Counted from the stretch's first letter, positions 1 through 13,100 are shown. The stretch: 64,000 bases of DNA from Mytilus trossulus (GCF_036588685.1 NC_086382.1:61584987-61648986), one strand, 5' to 3'. The notes: a model not told the origin generated them from the sequence alone. Numbers and translations are program-made.

Positions 1-536
1 TCAGTAATTTTTTGGTTTTTATATATATCTAATTATACTTAATTCAGTTATTTTTTACACAATTATAACATAATTACAAACTTTAAGGCGTAAAACAAAA
101 AATCACGTCAAAACCCACGAAAACTAATTCCCTCATTGTCAGTATGTATTCTCGTTTTTCAAATTTCTAGATGAAATTGACTTATAAAACTAAATGAATA
201 AATCCAAGGTCACCACCCCCATGTTACAATAGTTTATCACATTATAGATATGTACTAATATATAAACAGGAAAACACCGCAATTGTTCTCTGGATGTTCG
301 CTCTCTGTACCGGAAGTTGTGATATCGTCTGATAAACAAACTTATTGTTTACATAAGAAATATTTATTAAATATTTAACAAATTTAACGAACTGAAAATG
401 AATGACCTAACCCACTCAAAACAATATTGTTCACAGTAAGTACATCACACATGCATCTACATACACATAGATGAGACAAGGAAATAATAATAAAATAGTG
501 AAGTTTCATAGGAAGGTTATTTCAATCATAAGAAAA
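1..536. other. Upstream region of the PRR5-like gene
   Basis: AT-rich sequence with no recognisable coding exon or repeat. It should contain the promoter and 5' UTR of the PRR5-like gene, but I cannot point to a convincing core promoter. An in-frame ATG at 471 lies downstream of a TAG and could extend the protein by 22 residues; its context is poor (T at -3), so 537 was preferred. Confidence 0.4.
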
Positions 537-3500
537 ATGAGTTTGAAAAGGGAATTGCTGATTAAAAGCATCAGGGATAGGCGATTTCGCAGTGTGTAAG
601 TCTCTTTATATGCATTTTATTTCTTGGATGCATTTTGCAGATCTGTTTTGCGATTGCATAATAGTACGTACTCTAAAATTTATATTCCAAGGCTTATTTT
701 TTAAGATTTGATAACAAGCATGGAACGCAATCATCAAAGACAATGTAACAAATGCTGTTCGAACGTAATGTTTAAACTTCACTAAACAGTAGTTGCAGAA
801 AACTACAGAATAAAGTCTATATGCAAACTCATCATCATTATAGTTTTCATTTTTCGGCGTTCTTAATATTAAAATTTAAAACAGAAAAGTGCTTCAGACA
901 TACTTACTTGATTAAGTGTTATTTTCATCATCTACTCAATAACATTCTTCTGGTTTTGAGCATTCCAGCTGTTGACATGGACCGAACTCACGATCTCATT
1001 ATCTAGAGACCATAGAAGCGATTCTACAAATTGCAAATTGAATCGGAGTTGTTAAGCATGCAAGACCAACATAGATGTTAATACTTTGACATATTCTTCT
1101 AGTACACATCTTTACTTGAATATCTCGTATATATCAGTTATATAATTTTTATTTTCAGACACAGTCTTGCAAATATTGCGGATGCGTGGAAAGGATACAC
1201 AGTTGGTGGGAGACGTGGATCCACCTTAAGTACGATACGCATGTCTGCCGGAAATGCACTTGATTGTGCTGCCAGACACGAGTCTTTAGAATGGTAAGTA
1301 TATATTTCTTTTATATTTGATTATGTGTACAATATATATATATATATATATATATATACCAGTCAAGTTTGTTCATTAATTTATCCGGGTTCACCATAAT
1401 ATCATACACTGTATCTTAACCGACATTTTTTTTCTCCATTAAAATATTAATTAGAATTAAGCTTTATGTCCGGAATTTATTTACTTGTATCAAGAAAATA
1501 AATTCCTATAGTTTCAAAGTTTTGTCGCCGTCTTCCTTGTCGAACGTTTATGTTTGCATAGAGCTGAATTTAAATTGATTGGATATTTTTGGTAACTTTA
1601 TATTACGCAATATTTAAAGTTAACTCTTAAACTGCAGCATTCAGATCGCCATTATACAGATGTTCCAAAAGAAGAAGTTACAGGAAGGCGAACTTTATAC
1701 ATTACAAGAACATGTCAGGTATTATAACACTTGAGTAAAAAAATATTCAAAAGTTTGTCTAGGACTACAACTTTAATACCATTAAAATGTTCAAATCAAA
1801 GTAGTTGTAATTGGCATCAATAACACCAATAGCGAACAGTAGTACCGGTATTAAGTAGGAGACCTTTCATTCAAATGGTCTCTTTGGCCGAGTTCACTTG
1901 AAACTCTCGAGTTAACTTTACTTACTCAGGTTTCAACAATACGATTTGACTTGAACCACTCGAGTTAACCCCTCGTACTCTGGTTCCAACCCTGACCGAG
2001 CCTGGGTTAAACTCGAGAAACTCTTGAATGACGTCAAACCAATGAGAATATTTTATTTTTTTATGCTTGGTCAGGGCCTTACCCTAGAGTTACTTAGAGT
2101 TGTACCGAATATCAACTCGAGTGCATTCACGTGATAATCTATTAACTCTGAAGTCGATTGTAGAGTTTCAAGTGAACTCGTTCAAAGGAATTGCGTTCTC
2201 AATACTTAATAAAAGTCAAAGTCGAAAGTAGAAATTGGAGGAATCAAAATACCTGCATACATTTGTTTAATGGAATCAATTACTGATGGTTGACAATCCT
2301 GCTAAGTTTAATAGTTTTCTGTCAAACGCTCTCCGAATCAGGTGTTATTGTCATACAGCGAAAACTGCAATGTTAAAATTCCCATAAGTCATTGAAAATA
2401 GTTGAATTCATAAGTGTTGGCTCTACTTCAACAGATGGCAACATAACTGTGTTCCGGGAAGTTTTACACTCCTACTTAGGAGTCTACTCCCGTATTCCGT
2501 AGAAGAAGAAGAACTAATGTAAAATGGTAAAATTACAATGGCGTATAGCACGGACACGACAATATGACGACACATAGTTCTACTTGGATGGGGGGGGGGG
2601 GGGGTCAATTGGGGGGGGGGGGGGGTGTCATTGGCACTCATGCCACATCTTCTTAAATCTAACAAGTTTTAAATCTTTATTTTAAATTTACTCTGAAAAT
2701 AGACTAATTTTTAGGGATCGGATAGAAAGGACGAACAGACGGAGACCATTGCAACAGTGCAAGTAAATTTTCCACGCAGTGTACGCCCGGATGACTCAGG
2801 GTACCGAAGCTCACTAAGAAGTTCCGTAAATGTAATATCTTTGTGTTGTGTTAGTACTCTTTTAAAAGTGGACACTGGATGCCTTTGACACATGCATCAA
2901 CCTTCATACTATGTATTTGCTATACGTCAATGAACAATACAATAAATTACACAGCCAATTTAAAAACTGAACTTGTAAGATCGTTTAATGTAAAATAAAA
3001 AGTTTAAATACAGTTCCCTTTTAATTTAAGTTATTGAGTATTCTGAAATTGTTTGTGCCGCAGACTTGAGCAGAGAATTCATCTTGATTAAATTTACACT
3101 TGCATCTTTTACAGAGAGCTTGTGAAGACTGAAGCTGGTCCATTGATTTATGATTATTTCAAGGTAATAAGTTCTATGTGTTGTATACATTTCGTTTAAT
3201 TAAAGTTTTTATACAAATTGCAATACTGTACTCAAACAAATTTTAATGAGTACAGTTATAGATCAGAAATGTACAAACAAAAACTTCAATAATGTATTTT
3301 TTTTATACAAATAGTCTGGAAATACAAAGGGTACATTCAAAACTCATAAATCGTAGAATAACTGACGACAACGCCATGAAAAAACCCTCTAAAACTGCGA
3401 AAGTACAGAATAAGGCTTGACATCACAACACAAAACTCACCAAATAGCATGTTCATGTAGACTAACTCAAGTGCTCCGGAAGGATATGAATTTTATACTT

Positions 3501-6500
3501 CAAACGTGGCACCCGCCATATTGTTCGTGTATCTACAAATGCAATGATGAGTCTCACTCGGTAATGTCACAATCGAAGAAAAGAGATCGGTATTGTGATT
3601 ACGAAAATTGGTACATATCTGTAGTCACCTGTGACACAGATATTCCATAACGGTCAACCAATTCGTGATGGCGTCCGTAAAACTTTAGAAGAGATGACTA
3701 CAAAAAATGAAATAATGGTGGTATTTATCTATTAAATTTCTCTTTTAGGATAAATTGTTGAAGAAAGGAATGGTTATCTTACGTGAATATATGAAAAACG
3801 ATTTAGGTAAGGCGGTCACTCATTGGTAAAAACTATACTTTAAGCATATTCTTTGATACACCAAACATGGGCATAAATGAATGAATATCGGAATTTAGTT
3901 GCATCAATACCTACGGTTTTGTTCGAAATCTGGATATATAGACGAGTATATAGCAATTTTACTGGAAGCGTTTCATTATATTTGTAGAACTGTTTTTTGC
4001 AGAACCGTTTTTTTTCTTTCAATTCTTGGATCGGAAACCCTAAGTTGAGAAACCCTTTGTTAGAAATTATATATTAAAAGATATTATATATTTATAGTGT
4101 TTTTCTTTTCTTTTGATATAGGTTCCATTCTTTTGAAGAAAATAAGTGACCAATGGAATTACTTTTACACAGAAATATTACCAACGATACAAGCAATGTT
4201 GTACCAACTTCCGGTTAGTACATAAAAGTCAATAATCAATAACAAAACATTACAAAACGTACATTTTGTTTAACGTGAAAGAAGATGAAGATTGAACAAC
4301 ATCGAAAAAAATAGACATTAAGGTTGTTAAGGAAAAGTTGATATTACCAAGGAACACACCAGAGTCATTGTCATATCCGACACAAACATATAAAACATGC
4401 ACATAAACAGTCAAAGAATCGACCATGTGTAAGTAAGCATAGTCCGTGCAATCCTGTTTTGATGCACTGATGAATCGTATGTAGACAAAACGCGCGTCTG
4501 GCGCATTCAATTAAAATCCTGATACCTTTGACAACTATTTACACCACTGGTCGATGCCACTGTTGGTGGACGTTTCATCCCCGAGGGTATCACTAACCCA
4601 GTAGCCAGCACTTTGGTGTTGACATGAATATCAATTATTTGGTCATTTTAATAAGCTTCCTGTTGTTTTAACTTTAATAATTTCGAAAAACCAAGGATTT
4701 ACTTATCCCAGGAATAGATAACCTTAGTCGTGTTTGGCACAACTTTTTGGAATTTGGGTCCTCGAATGCCCTTCAACCTTGTACTTTTTAGCTTTACAAC
4801 TAATTTGATCTGAGCGTCACTGATGAGTCTTAAGAAGACAAAACGCGCGTCTGGCGTACTAAATTATAATCCTGGTACCTTTGACAATATTGAATATTGT
4901 AAATCTTAAACTGAAATGACTAATAATGGCAAAAAACAATAGATAGCTATTAATCTGCAAGTTGGAACTTCTCTAAACCAAGAAGTGATGCAAAGCAGAA
5001 TAAGCAGAAAGAAGTTTTATTGGACATAACTGTAAGAATCTTTTCCATTTGTGAATGTCTGTTATTTATTTATATAGGAGGTCTTAAATGCAATTAAAAT
5101 GACATTGTTTTTTTCAGGTGAAAGTTGGCGATAAATCAGTTCGACAAGTGACACTACTTAGTTTTCGTGATATTGTTGTATTGAAAGTAGGGACAGAAGG
5201 TAATTAGATATTCGCATATGTTTTTGCAGATATATTTTAAGGTGTGTTAAATAAAATTACATAAATACAACAAAATCTGCCTGATTGACTCAGATATTAC
5301 ATAACATTATTACAATGTCAGACTACTTAAATCTATGTTAGAATCCATCTTGATATGCTTTAACGTGTGAGTTCTAAAGTTCACATCGTTGTTCACTTTC
5401 CAGAATGTGTCAAAATGTAAGTCAACTAGAAGTACCTTTTAACACTTGTCATATCCATGTATATGTTGTAAATTCTATCTCATGTATAACTCCGTTTTGA
5501 CTATCTACCGATCATATGATTAAAAAAAGACGTATACACTTGATCTCGATTGCATTTGCTTACTTAAAAACGACTTTTTAGCGCTCTCCTCGACAGTCTC
5601 CTGTGGGTGCACCGACTGAGTTGACTAGGCTCAGCCAGGAACCAGCTTGTATTCCACTACTCTTCTCTCTTCCTCCATACCCAACCAGAAGCTTCCTTTG
5701 CCTGTCTCCCAAATATGCCTACCAAACATCTGCGTATAAGTCTAGTAAGTCCTAGGAATTCCAAAGCTCCCTAAAACGTGTGAGAAACAAAGCCTCTACA
5801 GCCAACCTCCACTGGACAATACCATATTCTCCAATTTTTCTCTTGGATGTCTGTTCCCAATTCCTGGTACTTCACAAGCCTTCCCTCGTGGACTTCTTTT
5901 AGTCTTGTTTCCCATGGTACTGTTAGCTCTTCAAGAATGACCCGTCTGCTGGTTCTAGACTACATCACAATGTCTGATAAAGGGTGGTTGTTAAGTTCTC
6001 CCCAACGTCGGCGTGCATCTCTCAGTCATTTGCTGTTGCTGGGATACCGCTGGCTTTGCTGCATTTCTGGAGGACTCTCCACCTCCTTTGGTGAAATTGA
6101 TGAACTTTGGTTCCTTCTCTTTCTTATTCTACTTTCTCCTCTGTGTATCCATGACTGTTGCTATCTCTCGACGGACTTGGTCATGGCACCATGTATATCT
6201 AACATCCTTCAGAGTTGTCCTTCAAGACGAAAAAACATGTTCTGGGTTGGTTTTCTTTTTCTTCGTGCTATTGATGTTGCTTCGATCGTTGATTATATAC
6301 CCACATTAATTTTTATTCAGGAAAAAGTAATTAAATGCAAATGAGAAATTTAGGATATGTGACTAGTAGCAGTCTCGTATTTTGTTAAACAATCAAATTA
6401 GAAAACATGAATTATAATGACAATTTGCATGGAATCTTTTTCAGAAACAATGTCGTCACTTCCGGATGATGATATAACACCAGACGTAAGACAGATGCTC

Positions 6501-8812
6501 TTAGTTCTACAGGTAACTATAAAATTTCATCTAATATGTTTTGTCTTCCTTTACATTTTACGACCGCATGAACTTTACAAAACAAAGATGCGACTAAATG
6601 AAGTCATGCATTGTAACCATAATAGAATCAAATATGTGATCCGGTTTTTAATTACTTTCCTTTCCAAAAGAGCAAACTCATATGTTTTGTTTTGGGTACG
6701 TTCTCTTTAGTCTGTCGATTTATTGTTTCAAAAATTATCCCATCTGAAAACCCGGGTCAATTTGAACAGCTAAGCCTACATCATTCTTATATCAACGAAT
6801 GTTTGTTCCGCCTAACAATTTGTTATAAACAATGTTATAAGGTCTGTTCCTGATATATTTCATGTTTAATCACCATCATAAATTTGGTTGGTGTGTATAC
6901 TACCTTTACTCATGAAATAGACTGTCACTACAACAAAAAAAATACAACGAAAGATTAAAATTATCTTTAAAAACCACTTGAATGATCGATCGCTTTCAAA
7001 CTCTATTACTCGTTGACAATAAAAAAAGAAAAAAAATTAAGAAGAGCCTTTAGTTGTCAGTTTACTAAAAATGTGAAACTTTATAATAGATATATACAAT
7101 AGCTCCTCCTCTAATTTAACGAGATGAACAACTTAAGTTTTTATTTTAGAGTGTTCACGATGGGTATCCACCAAGTGAAAACCATCTGAGAATTGAAAAG
7201 TTAGTGGCAAGATGTGTAAGCCCATACTTAGGGTTCTTTGGATTGTATGAAGGATCTCCTGTGCCAACAACAGAAGTCTCAATCAGACCAACAACCAATC
7301 TAAAACTTCTAGGTAAGTTTCAAAATGGCATTACGTTTCTTGAATGGCAAGCATTTTTTTATCAAATCTTTTATTTCATTTTCATATTTTATTGCATATC
7401 TTCATTTACTTTTTTTAACATCGGTCGGCAAAGCTCCACTTACATTTATGACATTATACATCGTAAATGATAAGTTTGATTCAATAGTTGAATTGCGTAC
7501 TACGTCTGCTAAATTGAGTACAAAACATTTCAAAAACAATCACATATATCAAAAGAACGAATGAAAGATCAGTAAATTGCTGGAAATCCCAAAAGAATTT
7601 GAAATAGGAAAAAAAGAGATAAAAAACAAAAATAAAGATGTTTGATGGTGTTTTTACACAAATCATTCAAGTAAACGACATTGATGATAATTCGTTTTAA
7701 TATCAAATAGTTATTGGCAAACGCATCGTAATCTACGTAGTCAGCAACTTCTACAAATCAATTGAATTACTAGTCATAACATATTCGAACATTAAATGTT
7801 TCCAACAACAATCGATGCAAAATAAAGTTAACGTGGTCAATAGTGTTTATGTTTAAATTAGCGTCAATTCCAGACCAGACTGTTTTCCTAATTTCAGTTA
7901 TGACAATAACAAGAATGATCGTATATAATACAACATAAAGTTAGTATTCTGTTGTTCATTGTAGCAAACACATGTACTTTAGTTCTAACTGACTTAATCG
8001 TTTTCAATCAACTGGGGGCTGAATGCATTTCATGTTCAGGGATTTTGATGTATTTGGTATGAAGGGTTGTGTTTTCTCGGACAGTTTATAATGACATGAT
8101 ACTTTACCCATATCGTGACGGACTGTGCTTGATTTTGGCATAATGAAGACATACTATTTCTGTGAGTCTAATTGAGGTCTGGAGTTGGAACGTTTTGTTA
8201 CTGCTAGAAGTCCTTTGTTAATTTGTGTTGATCAGTGTCATTTGCTTAGTTTTCTATTCTTTCAAGGGACTCGGGACGTCTTGTATATTGAATTTTAATG
8301 TGCCTATCACTGTGTGTTGTTTATTCCACATTAGTTAGATGAATGTATGTGCATGTTGCAAGCCTGGAACATATAGCATTTGTGCGTATTGTGTTTTGAT
8401 TTGTTTTTTTTTATCTCATCCATATGTTTCAGAGTTTAGTAAGGGGTCTATTTTGCCGAACAAGTATACGCCAGCTGAAGCCCGCCTCCGGGTGCGTATT
8501 TTTTTTTGCTGAGTTGAAGACCCATTATTAGCCTTTGGTATTTTGGTCGGGTTGTTGTCTCTTTGACACAATGTCCGTTTCCATTATTAATGCTATTGAA
8601 ATATATGTATATTTGTAGAAAAACCAGAAGCCTATGAATTTGAAGTTAAACAACAATCTATAGCTAGACCACGATCTGTGCAATTGATATCTCCGCGTTC
8701 TTCACATCGACCTGGTAATGGTTTTGTATTAAATCATCTATTGGCACCAGTAAAGGAACAGGAAACAGGGCGACGACACAGCATCGACGTCTATGACAAG
8801 CTAAACAAATGA
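537..8812 (+). CDS. PRR5L: PRR5/PRR5-like (Protor) TORC2 subunit, ten exons
   Basis: Exons: 537-595, 1159-1293, 1638-1718, 3115-3163, 3749-3806, 4122-4213, 5118-5199, 6445-6512, 7150-7312, 8619-8812. All junctions are GT-AG, the phases agree, and the total is 981 nt (326 residues plus TGA). The product matches vertebrate PRR5 and PRR5L along the HbrB/PRR5 domain: IIQMFQKKKLQEGELYTL, GMVILREYMKNDLG, ILPTIQAMLYQLP, VRQVTLLSFRDIVVLKV, RQMLLVLQSVHDG and VSPYLGFFGLYEG are family landmarks. The C-terminal part keeps LLAPVKEQE followed by RRHS, as in PRR5. Family members bind Rictor in mTOR complex 2 and influence AGC-kinase signalling; that role is inferred by homology. The first exon (MSLKRELL...) is least certain because the N terminus is poorly conserved. 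The last exon reads through a GTAATG that could act as a donor, but the read-through matches the family. Introns hold many repeats. Confidence 0.93.
1331..1358. repeat. (AT)n microsatellite in PRR5L intron 2
   Basis: An uninterrupted AT dinucleotide run about 35 nt downstream of the exon 2 donor. A simple repeat, probably length-variable. Confidence 0.9.
1881..2188. mobile_element. MITE-like element with terminal inverted repeats
   Basis: The ends are inverted copies of cgagttcacttgaaactct (19 bp), with weaker pairing outward through tctttg/caaaga. The interior (~260 bp) contains no ORF and several CTCGAG palindromes. Size and structure fit a non-autonomous DNA transposon in PRR5L intron 3. 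No clear target duplication was found. Confidence 0.65.
2590..2665 (+). repeat. Two 15-nt G tracts and the tail of dispersed repeat M1
   Basis: Runs of 15 G at 2590-2604 and 2611-2625 are separated by tcaatt. They are followed by gtcattggcactcatgccac, which matches the 3' tail of the dispersed family called M1 here (see 26390-26905). The ORF reading proline runs on the other strand is an artefact of the G tracts. Confidence 0.7.
3430..3700 (-). mobile_element. 3'-end fragment of a Penelope-like element
   Basis: Matches the 3' part of the larger Penelope-like element at 43.5-46.3 kb in the same orientation. Shared landmarks are gtgctccggaagg, ggcacccg and attccataacggtcaa, then the codons for the RT C terminus (FYGRHHE-like). 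It is 5'-truncated and lies in PRR5L intron 4. Confidence 0.7.
4455..4885 (+). mobile_element. Dimeric retrozyme (hammerhead-flanked repeat), ribozymes decayed
   Basis: Two hammerhead-like motifs bracket one monomer. The predicted cleavage positions (after GTC at 4498 and 4851) are 353 nt apart. Both keep CTGATGA and CGCGCGTCTGGCG, but both have AAAA in place of the obligatory GAAA core. The upstream copy also has a damaged stem II. Between them lies the monomer body, which I recognise as an abundant mytilid repeat. The architecture fits metazoan retrozymes, small non-autonomous retroelements that spread through circular RNAs. It lies in PRR5L intron 6. Confidence 0.75.
5575..6290 (-). pseudogene. 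Degenerate C-terminal fragment of a LINE reverse transcriptase
   Basis: On the minus strand this GC-richer block reads ILEELTVPWETRLKEVHE, then KYQELGTDIQEKNW, then CPVEVGCRGFVSHTF and a stop. These match the C-terminal region of a family of animal non-LTR polyproteins (the PVEVGCRGF box). In-frame stops and frameshifts make it a fossil. The plus-strand ORFs here are antisense shadows. It sits in PRR5L intron 7, with the polymerase core missing. Confidence 0.7.
8085..8590 (+). repeat. Dispersed ~600-bp repeat family M2, sense copy
   Basis: The reverse complement of the element at 59892-60487, diverged. Shared blocks are ggactgtgcttga, gtctaattgaggtctgga, cgcctccgggtgcg and the 3' end gttgttgtctctttgacaca. 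No ORF. Non-autonomous dispersed repeat in the last PRR5L intron. Confidence 0.75.
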
Positions 8813-9051
8813 ACAAACATATAAAGGAGATCGATAAGAAATCCAAAAACATTCAACACGCACAAAGTCGAAAGAAATCCATAACTTACTGGAATGGGAA
8901 AAATGCTGACATCCATGGACCAGTGACACGCCGATAAGAAATACGGAGACCCTAGACACCGATAGTACATTAAGTCTACTAAAATTATGTATTGCCGATA
9001 GAGCTAATTTGTATATCGCCGGTGGAAATGGCTGTGTGTCAAGTTCTAGAA

Positions 9052-9057
9052 AATAAA
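9052..9057 (+). terminator. Candidate polyadenylation signal of the PRR5-like gene
   Basis: AATAAA 240 nt after the stop codon, the first canonical signal downstream on this strand. Confidence 0.5.
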
Positions 9058-9457
9058 AATGAAAAAATGAAACCTTTCACATTAGACATTAATTTGCCCT
9101 TTGTTCGTCTTGAAACCAGTTTTTGTGCTTTTTCACATTGCTTGAGCTGTAAAGCAATCATGACGTTTAAGTTGTCTTGATATCTTCTTATTTTACCACG
9201 GTGTCGTCCTGAATAAGGCGACAATGCCTGATTATACAACTTTCTGCTTATCTTTGAAACGGAACGATAAAAAATCAGAATAGAAACAAATTCAACCACT
9301 ATTTAACTCGTGCATTACGATATTCGAAAAAAAAAAACTTGTTGTTCAGAACAAAATCTTTTTGATTTAGAAATGTTTATTGATTTATGCAATTACTGAA
9401 AATACGAAATGCTGATGAAATAATATAAATACTACTACACAAATGAACAAAAATCTA

Positions 9458-9680
9458 AAATGTCTGTCTACACATATCAATTGTTATTCTCTGAGAAAAA
9501 AAATTAAACCCAAGATGTCTGTCTATACAAATCAATTGATATTTTCTGAGAGAAAATCTCAAACCCAACAGGTCTGTCTGTACAGATCAATTGGTACTTT
9601 CCTAGAGAGAAAAAAACAACACCTAACATGTCTATCTATGCTGTATACAGATCAATTGATATTCTCCGAGACAAAACAAT
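9458..9680. repeat. Four imperfect tandem copies of a ~56-bp unit
   Basis: Units begin with tgtctgtctacaca-like sequence near 9460, 9515, 9571 and 9628. Each continues into atcaattgatattctctgag and an A-rich stretch. It lies between the convergent 3' ends of the PRR5-like gene and gene A. The ORF across it is repeat-derived. Confidence 0.8.
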
Positions 9681-9922
9681 CTCATTCATATCACACGCCA
9701 TGATGATTGCGCATGTATTGCTAGGACAAAGTCATACTGTTTAAGATCAAATGTGCAGATAAAGCGTTATCAACATAAATTGAGTTTAAAATAAGAAGAA
9801 TGCATATGACAGTCTGACAACTATAGACTTGCGATCAAAAATGCACACACTAAGCGCTAGTCATTACATATTAACAATTTATGTGTTTATACTACAAATA
9901 TGTTACAAGAGGGACAGTACGT

Positions 9923-9928
9923 TTTATT
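9923..9928 (-). terminator. Candidate polyadenylation signal of gene A
   Basis: TTTATT on the plus strand is AATAAA on the minus strand, about 190 nt beyond gene A's stop codon. The two convergent genes therefore end about 0.9 kb apart. Confidence 0.4.
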
Positions 9929-10118
9929 AACTCGAAAACGTCTTTCGTGTTTGAAATGGCCGTATTTCATGTCATTTCCTTTTGATATTAGTCCACTTTT
10001 ACAGCACGTATATCACGTTCATGATGAATAATATATATCTGTATCGTCTTTTACAGATTAAGTGAACTATATTATGCTTCTATAAATTGTTCGTCACAAT
10101 ACACTTTTAAATCACAAA

Positions 10119-13100
10119 CTATAACTTTGCATCATTAGTTTCTTGTGTCTTTATATCTTCCGGTTTTGACTCGGGAACACTAGAAGCTGTCCCATTTCGA
10201 ACTCCCTCAACTTCTGTTGTTTCAAGTTCCGGTTCCTCGTGAATAGTTCCATGTCCGTTTTGTCCAAATGATGAATTCACTACATTTTGTCTTTCTAATT
10301 CCATCAGTGGATTGTCAATACCTTTACCATTTAGTTCAAGATCTTTAGAAGCAGCCATGTTAGATGATCTTTTCCTGTAATTTATAAAATTGTTCAATGG
10401 TTTTATCATTATTTCAAATATAATATGTATTATTGGACGCAGACGAATATATAATGGATATTCAATTTCATGTTCGTAGCTCACGATATATATACACATG
10501 ATGGCTATTTGTTTGTTTTATACTCAAGGTAAAACTGAATTAGTAAACACAAAGTAAGTCGGTGCATACTCTGATAGCATGGTTTAAATATTGTGAAAAA
10601 AAACCCGTAGATTAAATACCCTGTTCAATCTATCTCGACTCAGAACCCAATCATACGAATCGTAAATACAACTGGATTTCAGAAAAAAGTTTTAACTACA
10701 CGCTGAGATAATGATAACGTGAAATGTCCGAATATCATCTACATTTTTACAGTGTGCTACATGATCAACTTTCTGTGTTTTATACGTACCTTTTCTGTAG
10801 AATTGTTGTAAGAATGACTATAACTGCAACTAAGGCTAAGATACCGATCACTGATCCAATCACTATAACTGTAAAAAAAATTTACTAGTATAATGTGTAT
10901 TATGACAATAAGTTGATGTGGTATGATTGCCAACGAGACAACAATCCACCAGAGTTCAAATGCCGAATAGATCAGCAAGAATAAGTGATGTAAAAGTGAA
11001 ACGATTCATACGAGAAAAATAACGGTCCATTTTAGACTAAAAATAATTTACTAAGGACAAATATGCCAGACATGAACGACAACCTTTGAATTACAGGCTT
11101 CTGGCTTTCTACTATCTAGATCTTTTGTTTGCCAATATACCAATTTTTTTCCCGTTTATTAGTACACCCTCAGATTTAAATATCACACTGCATGTATCTC
11201 TAGCGACGAGTAGAACGGATCCATGGTATTGATGTTATATTTGTTATTTTCATCGGATTTTCGTCTAAGGCTTGGTCCGTTTCTGTGTGTGTTACATTTT
11301 AATGGTGTGTCGTTGTTCTCCTCTTATATTTAATGCGTTTCCCTCACTTTTACTTTGTTACCCCTATTTTGTTTTTGGTCCATCGATTTACGAGTTTTGA
11401 ACAGCGGTAAACTACTGTTGCCTTCATTATACATACATTTGAAACATATAGATCTACGGGAGAAAATCTCTAAATATAAACAATTCGTAATCAAAATACA
11501 ATGCTAAACATTTTTCTTCTTTAAGGCTTAACACTCAAATGAAAAACCGGAAACAAAATCTGAAAATATTGTAAAAACAACAGTTTCACTTGTAAATCTA
11601 AACATCGGGTGTTTTGCTTCGTTGTGCTCAAACAATTTTGACACAATGTAGTTTATGGATGAATAACATCACTGCTAAAAGCGCTTTTCTTTGATTTTTT
11701 TAATGTGCACTTTGCGTCATGTATTATTTAAAAGAAAGTAAAACAACAGAAACACTGAACTTTCAAAACGTTCTTTTCCATAATTCAGAGTAGATACAAT
11801 TCATTACCAGTGTATATTGTATGGTAAATTAGATAACTGTTCTTTTTGAAACGGGAGAAGACTTCGTAAGTATGATTATCTTGTGTCGAATCCATTTTGT
11901 TTTAATTCAACAAATGCAATATGTTTATACTAATTCCAAACGGGTTAATTTCAGTTACAAACAAGGTCAAAGAAGGCATAAATGAATTTCGTATAAAGTT
12001 TATAAAAAACATATATTAGAAATGGCCCATCTGTCTGGACACCATTTAAAAAAAATGATGCACGATGTCAAATAGAACAGTATGATCAAGATACATGTAC
12101 TTACTTGTTACTGTTTCCTCACTGAGTACATCCTCCTCCTCAGTAGCACCTTGTGGTTCCAGAACTTCACCAGTGTTAGGTACTTTTGTGGTGAAATAAT
12201 TATCTGATACACCACTGAATATTTTATCTAATTCATTTTGATTTACAGGTGGCATCAATCTTATGTTTTGTTTTATATTTTGGTCTGGAACAATTGGCAT
12301 TATTTTCATTGGACGGCTTTTCCGAGTTATATGTTCATGTTCTTTTATAGTTACTGATTCAGGTATAACTGGTTCATGTCCATGCTCGTTTGTTGTTTCA
12401 GACATAACTGGTATATGTTCATGGTCCTTTGTAGTTCTTGATTCTGGTATATCTGGAATATGTTCATGCTCTTTTGAAATTACTGTTTCTGGTATAGCTG
12501 GCATATGTTCGTGCTCTTTGGTAATTCTTGTTTCGGGTATAACTGGTATATGTTCATGCATATTTGTATGTCCTGTTTCTGGTATAATTGGTTCATGCCC
12601 ATGCTCTTTTATATGTTCTGTTTCTGGTATAACTGGTATAGTATTCACATGAGTTTCTTCAGGAGTACTTATTGCTTGTTCTGTAGTTCTCTCTGCTTCA
12701 ATAAACGCATTTGTCGTTTCAACTTGTTGTGTTGTTGTTTCAGGCTCTGTTGTTGCAACTGTTGTTTTTATCGTTTCAACTTGCTGTGATGTTGTTTCAG
12801 GCTCTGTTGTCGCAACTGTTGTTTTTGTCGTTTCAACTTGTTGTGTTGTTGTTTTAGGCTCCGTTGTCGCAACCGTTGTTTTTGTCGTTTTAACTAGTTG
12901 TGTTGTGGTTTTAGGCTCTGTAGACATTGCAACTAATGTTGTTTCTTCAACATTTTGTGCTGATGTAGTTGGAAGTAGATTTGAAATAGTAGTCTCTGTA
13001 TTTGTTGGGAATACGTCAATAACTTGAGGGCGTAGCATTTCTCTAGGTGTAAAATTCCCTGCTTTACTTTGAGGTTCATCCACTGATAATGTAGACGACG

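Noticed and set aside
5847-6344. Plus-strand ORFs of 165 and 98 codons
   Set aside because: The informative frame is the minus strand, which shows LINE C-terminal motifs; the plus ORFs are antisense to this fossil.
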